Part shown: piece after piece, positions 26,468-36,072 of the stretch
Numbering within the stretch: position 1 is the stretch's first letter
How the letters are laid out: the number at the start of each line of letters is the position of its first letter
From: Streptomyces radicis
GTDB taxonomy: Bacteria; Actinomycetota; Actinomycetes; Streptomycetales; Streptomycetaceae
Reading direction: 5' to 3'
NCBI RefSeq assembly: GCF_003626575.1
Contig: NZ_RBDY01000004.1
Span: forward strand, 124,001-188,000
DNA length: 64,000 nt
Translations under genes and position numbers: made by a program
The notes under the pieces: model-generated
Databases searched by the model: none
Told to the model about the DNA's origin: nothing
Seen by the model: only the letters and a program-made list of their open reading frames with translations

Positions 26468-26821
26468 CTACTCCTGTACGGTCCTGGCGGTGAGCGGGGC
26501 GGGCGGCGCGGCGGGCGCGCCCGGGCGGATCCAGACGCCGCCGTCCACGACGCGCACGGGAAAGCCGGGCTGGTGGTCGTCGCGGTCGTCGGCCCTGCCG
26601 GTGCGCAGGTCGAACGCCCACTGGTGGCCTGGGCAGATGAGGCGGCCGCGCAGCAGCGTGCCGCGGGAGAGCGGGCGGCCCTTGTGCACGCACGCGTCAC
26701 GGAAGGCGAACACCTCGCCGTCGTCGTGGAAGAGGGCGACGCGCTCGTCGCCGAGCACCACGAGCTTCTTCCCTCGCCTGCTCAACTCGGTGAGCTCGGC
26801 GACCTTGACCCAGTCGGACAT
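26468..26821 (-). CDS. Rieske-type ferredoxin (second of two)
   Basis: 117 residues. Cys44-x-His46 and Cys63-x2-His66 with 16 intervening residues (ACVHKGRPLSRG...CPGHQWAFDLRTG), closer to nitrite-reductase small-subunit/NirD-like Rieske proteins than its downstream paralogue. The C terminus is Pro/Ala-rich. ATG 26821 follows GGAGGGAGC. First of three tightly spaced genes (Rieske, reductase, Rieske). Having two different Rieske carriers around one reductase suggests either two electron acceptors or a Rieske module dedicated to the diiron enzyme. Confidence 0.92.
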   Translation of the reverse strand: MSDWVKVAELTELSRRGKKLVVLGDERVALFHDDGEVFAFRDACVHKGRPLSRGTLLRGRLICPGHQWAFDLRTGRADDRDDHQPGFPVRVVDGGVWIRPGAPAAPPAPLTARTVQE

Positions 26822-26850
26822 GTGCTCCCTCCGGCGGTCGGATACGGGGG

Positions 26851-26886
26851 ACGGCGGTGGCGGGATCGCGCTCCCGCCGCCGCCGT
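26851..26886 (-). terminator. strong hairpin between the diiron-oxidase gene and the Rieske operon
   Basis: 15-bp stem with a single mismatch (26851-26865 with 26872-26886; ACGGCGGTGGCGGGA and partner) and a 6-base loop, 23 bp past the diiron-oxidase stop on the minus strand. It may attenuate or terminate the oxidase transcript before the electron-transfer genes. Confidence 0.6.
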
Positions 26887-26908
26887 CCCTGGCTCTGCGG
26901 GGTCGGGC

Positions 26909-27634
26909 CTACGCGGCCACCGCGGCCGACTCCAGGTCGGGCCGCACATAGTGCTCGTAGAGCGCCTGCGTGTACGAGTAGCGCATCTCGGCGCCCCAGC
27001 GGACGAATCGCAGGCAGCGCTGCTGGAGCCGCGGGGTGTCGGCGTGGTCGAGCACGATCTGGTAGCCGCGCTCGCCGTGCACGACGTCGGAGGTGATGTG
27101 CAGGTCGAAGAACTCGATCTCGTCCTCGGTGAATCCGTAGGACTCGCGCAGCGGGACGATCTGCTTCCGGTAGATGCTGGGCACCTGCGACTCGAGGCCG
27201 ACGACCAGGGCGGCCGTGGCGACCACGAAGTGCTCGCGCATGGCGACGGCGTAGCACCAGGACTGGAGGCCTCGGGTGACCGCGTTCATGCTGGACGGGT
27301 CCTCGACCCGCTCCCTCGTGGTGCCGCACGCCTCGGCGAAGCGGATGAGGAGGTCGGTGTGCCTGATGTCGGCGAGCTCCTCCTCGTACATGTTCTGGAG
27401 GGTGAAGTCCTTGGCCCCGGTGAATTCGTCCGGGGTGTTTCCGTAGATGTAGCCGAGATAGTCGGCGAACGGGCCGACGTAGTGGTAGTGGTTCTCCGCC
27501 CAGCGGGCGAAGTGCTCGCGCTTCAGACGCCCTTCCGCCCATGCTCTGCTGAACGAGGCGTTCTTCGCCTCGCGGCCTTTGATGGCATCTTCGAGTGCGG
27601 CGCGGAAATCATCCCTCGCCAGGAGCTCAGTCAT
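26909..27634 (-). CDS. haem-oxygenase-like diiron oxidase (CADD/TenA-PqqC superfamily)
   Basis: 241 residues, all-alpha. ATG 27634 has AAAGGA nine bases upstream; an in-frame start 12 codons earlier has none. The six metal ligands of the HDO family are all present with family spacing: Glu85 and His92 (EEELADIRHTDLLIRFAEAC), Glu148 (VVGLESQVPSIYRKQ), and His179, Asp183, His186 (FFDLHITSDVVHGERG). True TenA thiaminases and PqqC lack this set. HDO enzymes activate O2 at two irons for N-oxygenation, C-C cleavage or pABA synthesis. Here a Rieske/reductase module, transporter and PucR regulator surround it. Substrate unknown. A sequence-only call, but the ligand pattern is strong. Confidence 0.9.
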   Translation of the reverse strand: MTELLARDDFRAALEDAIKGREAKNASFSRAWAEGRLKREHFARWAENHYHYVGPFADYLGYIYGNTPDEFTGAKDFTLQNMYEEELADIRHTDLLIRFAEACGTTRERVEDPSSMNAVTRGLQSWCYAVAMREHFVVATAALVVGLESQVPSIYRKQIVPLRESYGFTEDEIEFFDLHITSDVVHGERGYQIVLDHADTPRLQQRCLRFVRWGAEMRYSYTQALYEHYVRPDLESAAVAA

Positions 27635-27700
27635 GCGCCGTTGTCCTTTCCGCGGTTCGGGTGACCCCAACGTAGGCGGGAATCCCGAAGGGGAGGATGG

Positions 27701-27738
27701 TATTTGTGCACAGGGCGGACGGAATTCTCTGTGCAGAG
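27701..27738. promoter_or_regulatory. candidate PucR-type operator before the diiron-oxidase gene
   Basis: Perfect palindrome TGTGCACA (27705-27712) and CTCTGTGCAGAG (27727-27738, arms CTCTG/CAGAG), centres 24 bp apart, 67 bp upstream of the oxidase ATG. On the minus strand TTCCGT and TACCAT, 16 bp apart, bracket the first palindrome as possible -35/-10. The decamer TATTTGTGCA here recurs at 29432. Confidence 0.6.
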
Positions 27739-27761
27739 TGCCGTTTCGGTGCGCGGCGGCC

Positions 27762-29312
27762 TCAGAACAGCACCGTGGCCAGGCTGGTCGCCGCCGCGAG
27801 GCCCACCACGACGGGCAGGAAGCAGTGCCTGACGAGGTCCTGCACGGGCACCCTGGCGACCCCGGCCACGGCGAGCAGCGAGGACCACGCGACGAGCACG
27901 CCGCCCCCGGTCCACACCGAGCCCATCTGGCCGACCGCGGCGAGCGTGGCGGGGTCGACGTGCGCCTCGGGCCCGAGCGCCCCTGAAAGCGACCCGGTCA
28001 GCGGCAGCCCGGCGAACCCCGAGCCCTCGAGCCCGGTGATCATGCCGGTGAGGAGGATGGCGAAGGCGAGCACGAAGCCGTTGTCGGGGATGTGCTGGTC
28101 GGCGGCGGACACGAGGTCGAACAGCAGCGCCGGGGGCTCGCCCGACTCCACGCCGGTGATCCTGGTGATGAAGTCGGCGTTGCCGAGGAAGAAGAAGCCC
28201 GCGATCGGCACCACGACGCCCATCGCCTTGAACGCGAAGACGAGCCCGTCGACCACGTGCGTCGCCGCCGTGGTGAGCCCGTGGCCGCCGTCGACGCTGA
28301 ACACGGCGGCGATCAGCAGCAGCATGGCGACGCCCCCGACCAGGCCCGCCGCGTCGCCGCCCTGCACCTCGCCGACGACATCGGTGAACTTGCCGAGCAG
28401 CATGTAGCCGACGATCGCCGCGAAGGTCAGCGGCACCAGCAGGGCGAAGGCCCTGGACCGCCGCACCGGCTCGTCCCCGCCAGGGCCGGACTCCCCGCCA
28501 GGGACAGGGCCGCCCGCGCCCGAGCCCTCACCGGGCTCCGCGCCGGGAGCGCGGACCGCCCGGGTCGCCGCGGCCCCCTCGGCGGTCGCGTCCGCCGTGC
28601 CGGCCGCTTCCCCCCGCACGCTCGCGACGGCGGCCAACGACTCGCTCTCCCAACGGAGTTCGTGCTCCTCGCTGAGCGTCCCGAAGGCGCGCCGACCGCG
28701 CCAGTAGACCAGGGCGAGCGCGACAAGACCCGTGATCAGCGACAGCACCATCGCCCGGTCGGCGACCACCTCGGTGCTCACCCCGGCCGCGGTCGCGGAG
28801 AGGCCGGGAGCCACCTGGATCACATAGTCGCTCGACAGCGCCATCCCCTGGCCCGCGATGGCGATCACGGCGGCGGCGCTCATGGCGGGGAGCCCGGCGC
28901 GTATCGCGGCGGGCAGCAGGATCGCGCCGATCAGCGGAACGGCGGGGGTGGGCCAGAAGAACAGGCTGATGAAATAGGTGACCCCCGCGATCGTGACAAA
29001 GGCCGCGCGGCCGTTGCGCATGAGCGCCCTGAACGGCTTGACCATGCGGCGCTCCGCCCCCATGGCGCGCAGCGCGCCGAGCAGTGCGGTGATCAGCGCG
29101 ATGATGAGAAAGATGCTGAAAAGCTCCGACGCGGCAGTCAGGCTCGCGGAGAAGATCGAGGTGATCCCCTGGATCAGGCTGCCGCTGTAGAACCAGGCCG
29201 TGAGGAAAGTGGCGATGACGGCGGGAACGACGATGTTCCGGCGGGCGATCATCACCGCGATGATGACGACGACCCCCGCGAAGTAACTCCAGTGCGCAGC
29301 AGTGAGTTCCAC
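27762..29312 (-). CDS. ion-transporter-superfamily permease
   Basis: 516 residues from GTG 29312, with AGGGAG eight bases upstream. About twelve hydrophobic segments in two halves (SYFAGVVVIIAVMIARRNI, FFWPTPAVPLIGAILLPAAI; then FALLVPLTFAAIVGYMLLGK, GVVVPIAGFFFLGNADFITR, AGLPLTGSLSGALG). They are separated by a Gly/Ala/Glu-rich loop of about 90 residues, which is very long for the family. The pattern resembles GntP/DcuC/CitMHS-type carboxylate or organic-anion symporters. It lies upstream of the diiron-oxidase gene, divergent from RidA, and is likely the importer for the pathway substrate. The substrate cannot be read from sequence. Confidence 0.8.
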   Translation of the reverse strand: MELTAAHWSYFAGVVVIIAVMIARRNIVVPAVIATFLTAWFYSGSLIQGITSIFSASLTAASELFSIFLIIALITALLGALRAMGAERRMVKPFRALMRNGRAAFVTIAGVTYFISLFFWPTPAVPLIGAILLPAAIRAGLPAMSAAAVIAIAGQGMALSSDYVIQVAPGLSATAAGVSTEVVADRAMVLSLITGLVALALVYWRGRRAFGTLSEEHELRWESESLAAVASVRGEAAGTADATAEGAAATRAVRAPGAEPGEGSGAGGPVPGGESGPGGDEPVRRSRAFALLVPLTFAAIVGYMLLGKFTDVVGEVQGGDAAGLVGGVAMLLLIAAVFSVDGGHGLTTAATHVVDGLVFAFKAMGVVVPIAGFFFLGNADFITRITGVESGEPPALLFDLVSAADQHIPDNGFVLAFAILLTGMITGLEGSGFAGLPLTGSLSGALGPEAHVDPATLAAVGQMGSVWTGGGVLVAWSSLLAVAGVARVPVQDLVRHCFLPVVVGLAAATSLATVLF

Positions 29313-29410
29313 GTCCGCACTCCCTACCCGGCTCCCGGCGAGCCCAGGGGCCGAAGTCCAATGGTTGAAGCGGCATGCTGGCGAGCCTGACTGCCAGGCC
29401 ACAGAGTGAG

Positions 29411-29446
29411 GATGCACATTGTCGGGGACATTATTTGTGCAGAATG
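29411..29446. promoter_or_regulatory. candidate operator in the permease/ridA divergent promoter
   Basis: The 287-bp divergent gap contains an A+T-rich island: TGCACA (29413-29418), a nested TTGTC GGG GACA, and TGTGCA (29436-29441), with half-sites 23 bp apart. TATTTGTGCA (29432-29441) is identical to 27701-27710 and has the same orientation relative to the minus-strand gene it precedes. It is 100 bp from the permease start and about 155 bp from ridA. Shared control is likely. Confidence 0.6.
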
Positions 29447-29599
29447 CGTCCCACGAGCCCCCGCCGTTTCCATCACGTTTCCCCTCGGAATCCCGGGAGT
29501 TGCCCGCGCCCAGGAATGTGCGGAGTGCCCAAGCTTTTCCCGTCCGCCAGGTCGGAACGCACATGGATCGCGCGGAAGGCCGCGGCGGATACTCGTCGC

Positions 29600-30085
29600 A
29601 TGTCCGAGTCGCACACGCACGCACCGACCGGGCCGCCGCGCGGCCCGGTGTCCGACGCGACGGGCGCCGACGCGCCGCGCCCGCAGGGGGCGTACCGCGC
29701 CGCGGTGGTCGATGGCGGTCTCGCGATGAGCGCGGGGATGACGCCGCGGATCGGCGGTCGGCTCACGGTCACGGGGGTCGTGGGCCGCGACGTGGACGCG
29801 GCGGCGGCCCACGAGGCGGCGGGCGTCGCGGCCCGCAACGCGTGCGCCGCGATCGTGGCGGAGCTCGGCGACGCGGCGCGGCTGCGGCGCTTTCTCCGGA
29901 TGACCGTCCATGTCGCCTGCACCGAGGAGTTCCACGCGCTCTCGGCGGTCGCGGACGGCGCGTCGGCGGCGCTGCTCGCCGCCGCGCCGGGGGCCGGGCT
30001 GCCCGTCAGGTCCGCGATCGGGGTGCGCTCACTGCCGTCGGGAGCCCCGGTCGAGGTCGAGCTGACCGCGGCCGTCACACCGTGA
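29600..30085 (+). CDS. RidA-family protein
   Basis: 161 residues from ATG 29600. YjgF/YER057c/UK114 fold: PQGAYRAAVVDGGLAMSAGM, TGVVGRDVDAAAAHEAAGVA, LRMTVHVACTEEFHALSAVA and RSAIGVRSLPSGAPVEVELT. The Arg of RSAIGV corresponds to the carboxylate-binding Arg of imine-hydrolysing RidA proteins. These proteins deaminate reactive enamine/imine intermediates or have been recruited into catabolic pathways. GTGA overlap (30082-30085) couples it to the MFS gene. Its presence argues that the neighbouring pathway handles a nitrogenous compound. Confidence 0.9.
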   Translation: MSESHTHAPTGPPRGPVSDATGADAPRPQGAYRAAVVDGGLAMSAGMTPRIGGRLTVTGVVGRDVDAAAAHEAAGVAARNACAAIVAELGDAARLRRFLRMTVHVACTEEFHALSAVADGASAALLAAAPGAGLPVRSAIGVRSLPSGAPVEVELTAAVTP

Positions 30086-31518
30086 CCGCGGGCCGCCCAG
30101 GGCGCCCGAGCCGCTGGGGTCTGCTGCCGCTGCTCACCGCGACCGTGACCACCACGATGGCCAACACCGTGGTCAACGTGCCGATGACGGCGCTCCTCGG
30201 CGACCTGGACGCGCCGCTCGGCCGGGGCGTCCTGGTCGCCACCGCGTTCCCCGTGACGCTGGCCGCGCTCATGCCGCTGTCCGGCTGGCTCGGCGACCGC
30301 CTCGGGCACCGGCGGGTGCTGTGCGCCGCGATGCTGTGCATGGTGGTGGGCGCGGCGGGCGCCGCCCTCGCGCCCAGCCTGCCGGTGCTCGTCGCGTTCC
30401 GGATGCTCCAGGGGCTGTCCGCCGCGCCGGTGCTTCCCGCGGTGATGGTCCTGGTGGTCCAGGTGCTCGGCGAGGAGCGGCGCAGCAGGGCGCTGTCGCT
30501 GTGGGCGGCGGCGAACGGCGCGGGGCAGGCGCTCGGCCCGACGACGGGCGGGCTGCTGGCCGAACTGTTCGGCTGGCGCGCGGTGTTCTGGCAGATCGTG
30601 CCGCTTTCGCTGCTCGTGGTGCTCGGGGGGTGGCTGCTGCTGCCCCGCGACGCGCCGTCCGCGCGGCGCCCCCGGCTCGAGTGGCGTGGGGCGCTCACCC
30701 TCACCGGGGGCGCGGCGCTGCTGCTCTCGGCCACCTCGGCCGTACCCGCGCTGGGGTTCCGCTCGCCCGCGGTGTGGGGCATGACGGGGCTCGGGCTGGC
30801 GTTCATCGGCGTCTTCGTCCTCGTGGAGAGGGGCCGTTCCGAGGCGTTCCTGCGCCCGCGCCACCTCGTGGAGGCGCGCTATCTGCGCTCCTCGTTCGCC
30901 GTCGCCGCGCAGATGTTCGCCCTCGGCGCCACCCTGCTCGCCGCCCCGGTCCACCTGGTCGGGACGCACGGGATGTCGCAGGCGCACACCGGGCTCGCCG
31001 TGCTGGCGCTGCCGCTCGCCATGGCGGGGCTCGCCCCCGTGGCGGGCCGGTGCACCGAACGGCTCGGCGGCAGGCTGGTGATGAGGTGCGGCCTGCTGAC
31101 CCTCGTCGCGGGGCTGGGCCTGCTCGCCGCCGTGGCCGGGCTGCGCGGCGGGGCCCCGACGGTCGTGGCGGCGCTCGTGCTCGTCGGAGCCGGGGTCGCC
31201 TTCGTGCAGACCCCGGCGGCGACCGGCGCCTCCCGCTCCCCCGCGGGCGGAACGGGCGCGGGACTCGGCCTGTTCAACCTGGTCAGGTTTGGCGCGACGG
31301 CGCTCGGCGCGGCGTGTGTGGCCCTGCTCGGCACCCGCCCTGGCCAGCTCGTGTGGGTCTTCGCGGTGTGCGCGGCCCTGGCCGTGGCAGGCTTCGCCGC
31401 GTCGTTCCTCGGCGCCGATCCGAAGGACCCCGAGGACCCGAAGGACCCGAACGGTCCCGACGAGCCCGAAGCGCGGGGGCCGCGCCTCGCTACGCGGGCG
31501 GGGAGAGCTCGGCCCTGA
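30082..31518 (+). CDS. MFS transporter, DHA2-like drug:H+ exporter
   Basis: 478 residues from GTG 30082, overlapping the ridA stop by 4 bp. At least twelve, probably more, membrane segments with the DHA2 signatures LATAFPVTLAALMPLSGWLG, GDRLGHRRVL (motif A) and PVLPAVMVLVVQVLGEERRS. The C-terminal tail is a polar PKDPEDPKDPNGPDEP repeat, unusual for the family. It likely exports a toxic pathway intermediate or antibiotic. The 3' end overlaps the convergent pucR-like gene by 29 bp. Confidence 0.9.
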   Translation: MTAGRPGRPSRWGLLPLLTATVTTTMANTVVNVPMTALLGDLDAPLGRGVLVATAFPVTLAALMPLSGWLGDRLGHRRVLCAAMLCMVVGAAGAALAPSLPVLVAFRMLQGLSAAPVLPAVMVLVVQVLGEERRSRALSLWAAANGAGQALGPTTGGLLAELFGWRAVFWQIVPLSLLVVLGGWLLLPRDAPSARRPRLEWRGALTLTGGAALLLSATSAVPALGFRSPAVWGMTGLGLAFIGVFVLVERGRSEAFLRPRHLVEARYLRSSFAVAAQMFALGATLLAAPVHLVGTHGMSQAHTGLAVLALPLAMAGLAPVAGRCTERLGGRLVMRCGLLTLVAGLGLLAAVAGLRGGAPTVVAALVLVGAGVAFVQTPAATGASRSPAGGTGAGLGLFNLVRFGATALGAACVALLGTRPGQLVWVFAVCAALAVAGFAASFLGADPKDPEDPKDPNGPDEPEARGPRLATRAGRARP

Positions 31519-33250
31519 GCGCCCGCAGGGAGTCGTCGAGCGTCTGGATGCGGTGCGCCAGCCACACCGTGAACTGCGTCTCCGACGACCGCACATCCAT
31601 CTGGAGGGCCCGCGAGGCGCGTTCCAGCTTGTAGAGCATCGTGTTGCGGTGCAGCCGCAGCCTGCGCGCCGCCGCGTTCAGGTTCCCCGACTCCGCGATG
31701 TACGCGAGCACGACCTCCTCGAGGTTGCCCGTCTGGCCGTCCGCGCGGCGCAGCGGCTCGAGCACCTCACGCGCGAACGCCCGCCCCTGCGGGCTGGCCG
31801 CGGCCTCCTCCACCGCGGCGAACACCCGCAGCTCGTCGTAGCCGCACACCTCGGGCACCCGCACCCTGCGGGACAGCTCGAGCGCCGTCCGCGCCTCGCG
31901 GAAGCTCGCCGCCACCCCGGCCGCGCCCTGCGCCACCCGCCCGTGCGCCACCTGCGCCGCGCCGCCCGTGCGGTCCGCGACGAGCCGGTGCAGCTGTCGG
32001 CCGAAGCGGCGCAGCGCGTCCCGTTCGGCCCTCGCGTCGGACGGCGCGTCCGCCTCGGCGGCGAACTCGGCCACCACGACGATCAGTTGTCCCATCAGCG
32101 CGGCCATCGTGAAGCCCTTGCCGCGGGCGGCGGCCACCGAGCGCTGGAGCGCCTGCGCCCGCGCCGCGTCGGCGGAGGGGACGGGGACGACGAACACCGC
32201 GTGCCGTGACTCCATGTCGAACCTGTGGTGCCGGGAGCGGGCCTGCAACGCGTGGGGGTCGGTGAAGCGCCCGTGCACCAGGGTGTCGACGAAGTCGTCG
32301 CGGGAACGTTCCTCCGCCTCGGTGACGGAGCGCTGCCGCAGGATCTCGGACGCCACGAGCGGCGCGCCCTGCTCGACGATCACCCGGTGCTGGGCGAGGT
32401 CGTGGGCGTCGGGCGGCAGCGCGGGCTCGACGACGGCGACCGTGCCGTAGGGCTCGCCCGCGACGCTCACCGGGGCGCGGACGACATGCAGCCGCTCGCC
32501 CCACGGGGCGTCGACCGCCAGGTCGCGGGCGGCGACGTGGTGACGCCCCGAACCACGCGGCTCGGGCTCCGCGGTCGCGCCCTCGGCCGCCCGCCGGTGC
32601 ACCGCGTGCGCGAGCCCACGCCACTCCTCGTCCGAGGCCGCGCGGTCCCGCTCCGCCCTGGCGAGCAACTCGCCGTGCTGGTCGGTGATCAGCACGGCGC
32701 CGCCGGACAGCGTCGCCATGGAACGCGCCAGGGCGGGCAGCCCCGAGCCCGACGCGAAGACCTCGCCCAGCGTGCGGTGTACCCGGACGCTGTACTCCAG
32801 GACGTGCGCGCTGTCCGCGATGGCCTTGACCGCTACCAGCCGCCCGATCGCGTGGTAGTCGGCCTCGGGGGCCAGCCGCACGAGCGGCAGCCCCGCGCTG
32901 TCCGCCGCCCGCATCAGGGGCGCCAGGTCGGGCTCGGTGGCCGCCCGCGCCCGCGCGAGCACGGCGGCGGCCCCCCGTTGGGCGAACCCGGCGAGCAGCA
33001 GCCGCGGATCGGGCGCGGCGACGAGCTGGGCCGCGGCGGCGTACACGGCGATGCCCGCCAGGTCATCGCCCGCGGCGCCCGAGGGCCGGTGGCCGGACCC
33101 TGGGCCCCGCGGCAGCTCGGCCAGCGGCAGGCACCAGCTGACCGTGCGGCGCAGCCCCGCCTTCCCGCCGAGCAAACGGCCGCGGAGCACCGGCTCGGCC
33201 AGCAGGGACTCGACTGTCATCGGGGACATGTGCGGAACGCCGTGTGCCAT
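31490..33250 (-). CDS. PucR/CdaR-family transcriptional regulator
   Basis: 586 residues. ATG 33250 with AGGAGG ten bases upstream; the frame continues further upstream but without a ribosome site. Layout: N-terminal PucR-like sensor (VESLLAEPVLRGRLLGGKAG), a central GGDEF-like/CdaR region (about 330-470), and the C-terminal helix-turn-helix LAYIAESGNLNAAARRLRLH followed by RNTMLYKLERA, the PucR signature. These regulators usually respond to purine, sugar-acid or amine catabolites and often sit beside the genes they control. Divergent from the aldehyde dehydrogenase operon. TGTGCA motifs before four nearby units are candidate targets. Confidence 0.93.
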   Translation of the reverse strand: MAHGVPHMSPMTVESLLAEPVLRGRLLGGKAGLRRTVSWCLPLAELPRGPGSGHRPSGAAGDDLAGIAVYAAAAQLVAAPDPRLLLAGFAQRGAAAVLARARAATEPDLAPLMRAADSAGLPLVRLAPEADYHAIGRLVAVKAIADSAHVLEYSVRVHRTLGEVFASGSGLPALARSMATLSGGAVLITDQHGELLARAERDRAASDEEWRGLAHAVHRRAAEGATAEPEPRGSGRHHVAARDLAVDAPWGERLHVVRAPVSVAGEPYGTVAVVEPALPPDAHDLAQHRVIVEQGAPLVASEILRQRSVTEAEERSRDDFVDTLVHGRFTDPHALQARSRHHRFDMESRHAVFVVPVPSADAARAQALQRSVAAARGKGFTMAALMGQLIVVVAEFAAEADAPSDARAERDALRRFGRQLHRLVADRTGGAAQVAHGRVAQGAAGVAASFREARTALELSRRVRVPEVCGYDELRVFAAVEEAAASPQGRAFAREVLEPLRRADGQTGNLEEVVLAYIAESGNLNAAARRLRLHRNTMLYKLERASRALQMDVRSSETQFTVWLAHRIQTLDDSLRALRAELSPPA

Positions 33251-33389
33251 GTGCCTACATCCTCCTGCGGCGATGGTGCGGATTGTACGAAGCCGCCGGG
33301 GCCGGGAGCGCCGATGCTGGACCCCGGTGAAGAAGCGAAGCACCGTCCGGCAGATGGGAACGTGGAGGTCATCTTGTCGAGAAATCCCC

Positions 33390-33399
33390 TTGTGCACCA
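33390..33399. promoter_or_regulatory. TTGTGCAC half-site before the aldehyde dehydrogenase gene
   Basis: TTGTGCACCA lies 22 bp before the GTG start, in the 170-bp pucR/aldehyde-dehydrogenase divergent region. It matches the core of the 27705 and 29436 sites, but a second half-site 23 bp away is not clear (nearest is ATCTTGTC at 33371). Weaker than the other two. Confidence 0.4.
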
Positions 33400-33420
33400 G
33401 AGCCCGGCCGGGACGGCGCC

Positions 33421-34821
33421 GTGAGCACCCTGCGGTCGACCGACCCCGCGGCCCCTTCCGAGACCGTCGCCGAGGTGCGCGCGGCGCGCCCCGATGACGC
33501 CGTGGCGGCCGTGCGCGCCGCGCACCTGGCCTTCGACGACTGGGCCTCGGCCCCCGCGGGGCAGCGCGCCGCCGCGCTGTCGGGCGCGGCCGACGAGCTG
33601 GCCGCCGAGGCCGCGGACCTGGCCCTGCTGATCAGCCGCGAAGAGGGCAAGCCCGTGGGCGCGGCGCGCACCGAAGTGGCCAAGACTGTCGAGCAGTTCA
33701 GGCTCGCCGCCCAACTCGCCTTCCTGGTCGAGGGGACCACGTACCCGGACGAGTCGGCCGGTCTCGCCGCGTGGACGCTGCGCGTGCCGCTCGGCGTCGT
33801 CGTGGCCATCACCCCGTGGAACTTCCCGCTCTCGCTCGCCGCCCGCAAGATCGCCCCGGCCCTCGCGGCGGGCAACACCGTCGTCTTCAAGCCGTCGCCC
33901 GTCACCCCGGGGGCGGGCGAGCGGCTGGCCGCGGCGTGCCACCGGGGCGGCGTTCCCGAGGAGGCGCTGCGCGTGGTGCAGGGCGACGACCCCGGGGCGA
34001 TGGCGGCCCTCGTGGGGGCGCCCGAGGTGCGGGCCGTCACCTTCACCGGCTCGGACCGGGTCGGCGCGGTGCTGCGGCGGACCGTGTCGCCCGGCGCCAG
34101 GCTCCAGTTCGAGCTCGGCGGCCACAACGCGGCGCTGGTGTGCGCCGACGCCGATCTGCCGCGCGCCGCCGCGCGGGTCGCGGCCGGGGCGTTCGGGCTC
34201 ACCGGGCAGGTGTGCACCGCCACGGACCGGGTGCTGGTGGCACGGCCCGTGGCCGCCGCGTTCACCGAGCTGCTCGCCGAGGAGGCGGCGCGGCTCACGG
34301 CGGGCCGGGGCGACGACCCCGCCGCCGACCTCGGCCCCGCCGCGACGGCCGCGCAGCGGGAGCGGATCGACGGGCTGCTCGACTCGGCCCTGTCGGCGGG
34401 CGCGGCCGTCGCGGGGCAGGGCGCCCTGGCGGCCGACGCGGACCCGGCGGGGCACTGGGTGCTGCCCACCGTCCTCACCGGCGTACCGGCGGACCACCCC
34501 GTCAACACCGCGGAGATCTTCGGTCCGCTGCTCTCGGTGGTGCCCGTCGAGGGGCCGGACGAGGCCACGGCCGTCATCAACGCCGACGCGCACCGCCTGG
34601 TCACCGCCGTGCACACCAGGGACCTCGGCACCGCGGGCCGCTTCCTGAAGGCCGTGCGCTGCGGCGTGGTCAAGGTCAACGAGCGCACGACGGGCAACGG
34701 CGTCGCGCCACCGTTCGGCGGCTGGGGCAGCTCGAGCTCGGGCGCCTTCCCCGAAGGGGGCCGCACCGCGCTCGAGTTCGTCACCGACACCAAGACCGTC
34801 TACTGCAACTACCTGGGCTGA
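33421..34821 (+). CDS. NAD(P)-dependent aldehyde dehydrogenase
   Basis: 466 residues. ALDH superfamily: ITPWNFPLSLAARKIAPALA, TFTGSDRVGAVLRR, general base Glu in FELGGHNAALV, catalytic Cys in GLTGQVCTATDRVLVARP, and EIFGPLLSVVPV. It resembles succinate-semialdehyde/betaine-type enzymes, with a somewhat short N terminus. GTG 33421 starts the frame, 22 bp after the TTGTGCAC site; no strong ribosome site is seen, so the start is less certain. It would oxidise the aldehyde released by upstream chemistry. First of three co-directional genes with GlcG-like and DUF1275 proteins. Confidence 0.92.
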   Translation: MSTLRSTDPAAPSETVAEVRAARPDDAVAAVRAAHLAFDDWASAPAGQRAAALSGAADELAAEAADLALLISREEGKPVGAARTEVAKTVEQFRLAAQLAFLVEGTTYPDESAGLAAWTLRVPLGVVVAITPWNFPLSLAARKIAPALAAGNTVVFKPSPVTPGAGERLAAACHRGGVPEEALRVVQGDDPGAMAALVGAPEVRAVTFTGSDRVGAVLRRTVSPGARLQFELGGHNAALVCADADLPRAAARVAAGAFGLTGQVCTATDRVLVARPVAAAFTELLAEEAARLTAGRGDDPAADLGPAATAAQRERIDGLLDSALSAGAAVAGQGALAADADPAGHWVLPTVLTGVPADHPVNTAEIFGPLLSVVPVEGPDEATAVINADAHRLVTAVHTRDLGTAGRFLKAVRCGVVKVNERTTGNGVAPPFGGWGSSSSGAFPEGGRTALEFVTDTKTVYCNYLG

Positions 34822-34853
34822 CAGCGGCCCGGGCCGTGCCGACCGGAGGGCCG

Positions 34854-35299
<446 letters not shown>

Positions 35300-35303
<4 letters not shown>

Positions 35304-36028
35304 CGAACGGCGCCAGGCGGCGCGGCGCCCGGCGCGTCGACGCGGTGCTCGTGCTCCTCACGTTCACCGCGGGGATCACCGACGCGATCTCCTTCTTCGG
35401 CCTGGGCGGGGTGTTCACCGCCAACATGACCGGCAATCTGGTCCTGGTCGGGATGTCGGCCGCGGCAGGCGGGTCGTGGGCCGAGCTGCTCACGGGCGAT
35501 GTGCTGCGCTGCACCGCCTCGTTCGCGGGCTTCGCGGTCGGCATGCTGGCCGGATTCCGGCTGCTGCCCGCCGCCTCGCCCGCGCGCCCCGGGTCGCCGT
35601 GGCCCCGCGGGTTCGCCGCGGCGCTGGCCGTGGTGCTCGCGCTGCACGTGGCGTTCCTGGCCGGGTGGGCCGCGACCGGCGCCCGCCCCGGCGGCGCCGA
35701 GGGCGCGGCGTTGATCCTGGTGTCGGCCGCGGCGATGGGCACGCAGACGGCCGCGGCCCGGGGCCTTGACCGGGCCGGGATCACCTCGACATTCGTGACC
35801 GGCACGCTCACGTCGCTGATCGCGGGCCTGGCCACGGGGGACCGGCGGCACGCGGGGCTGCGCTGCGGCATCCTCGGCGCCCTGCTCGTGGGCGGGCTCG
35901 CGGGCGGGCTGCTGCTCGCCCGGTGGAACGTCGCGGCCGCGGCGGTCGCCCCGGCCACGACGGCCCTGGTGGTCACGCTCGCGGCGATGCGGGGGCCACG
36001 GCGGCGCACGGCGTCCGCCCGGGGCTGA
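35300..36028 (+). CDS. DUF1275 (YoaK-like) membrane protein
   Basis: 242 residues, six membrane segments. Family marks: VLVLLTFTAGITDAISFFGL, GGVFTANMTGNLVLVGM, and the second-half repeat MGTQTAAARGLDRAGITSTF VTGTLTSL. Function of the family is unknown; it is thought to transport or sense a small molecule. ATG 35300 overlaps the GlcG-like stop (ATGA), indicating co-translation. It ends the aldehyde dehydrogenase operon before the convergent secretion locus. Confidence 0.9.
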
Positions 36029-36072
36029 CCCGAACCGTCGCCGCGGTCGTTCCGGCGCCGCGGGCCGACCGT

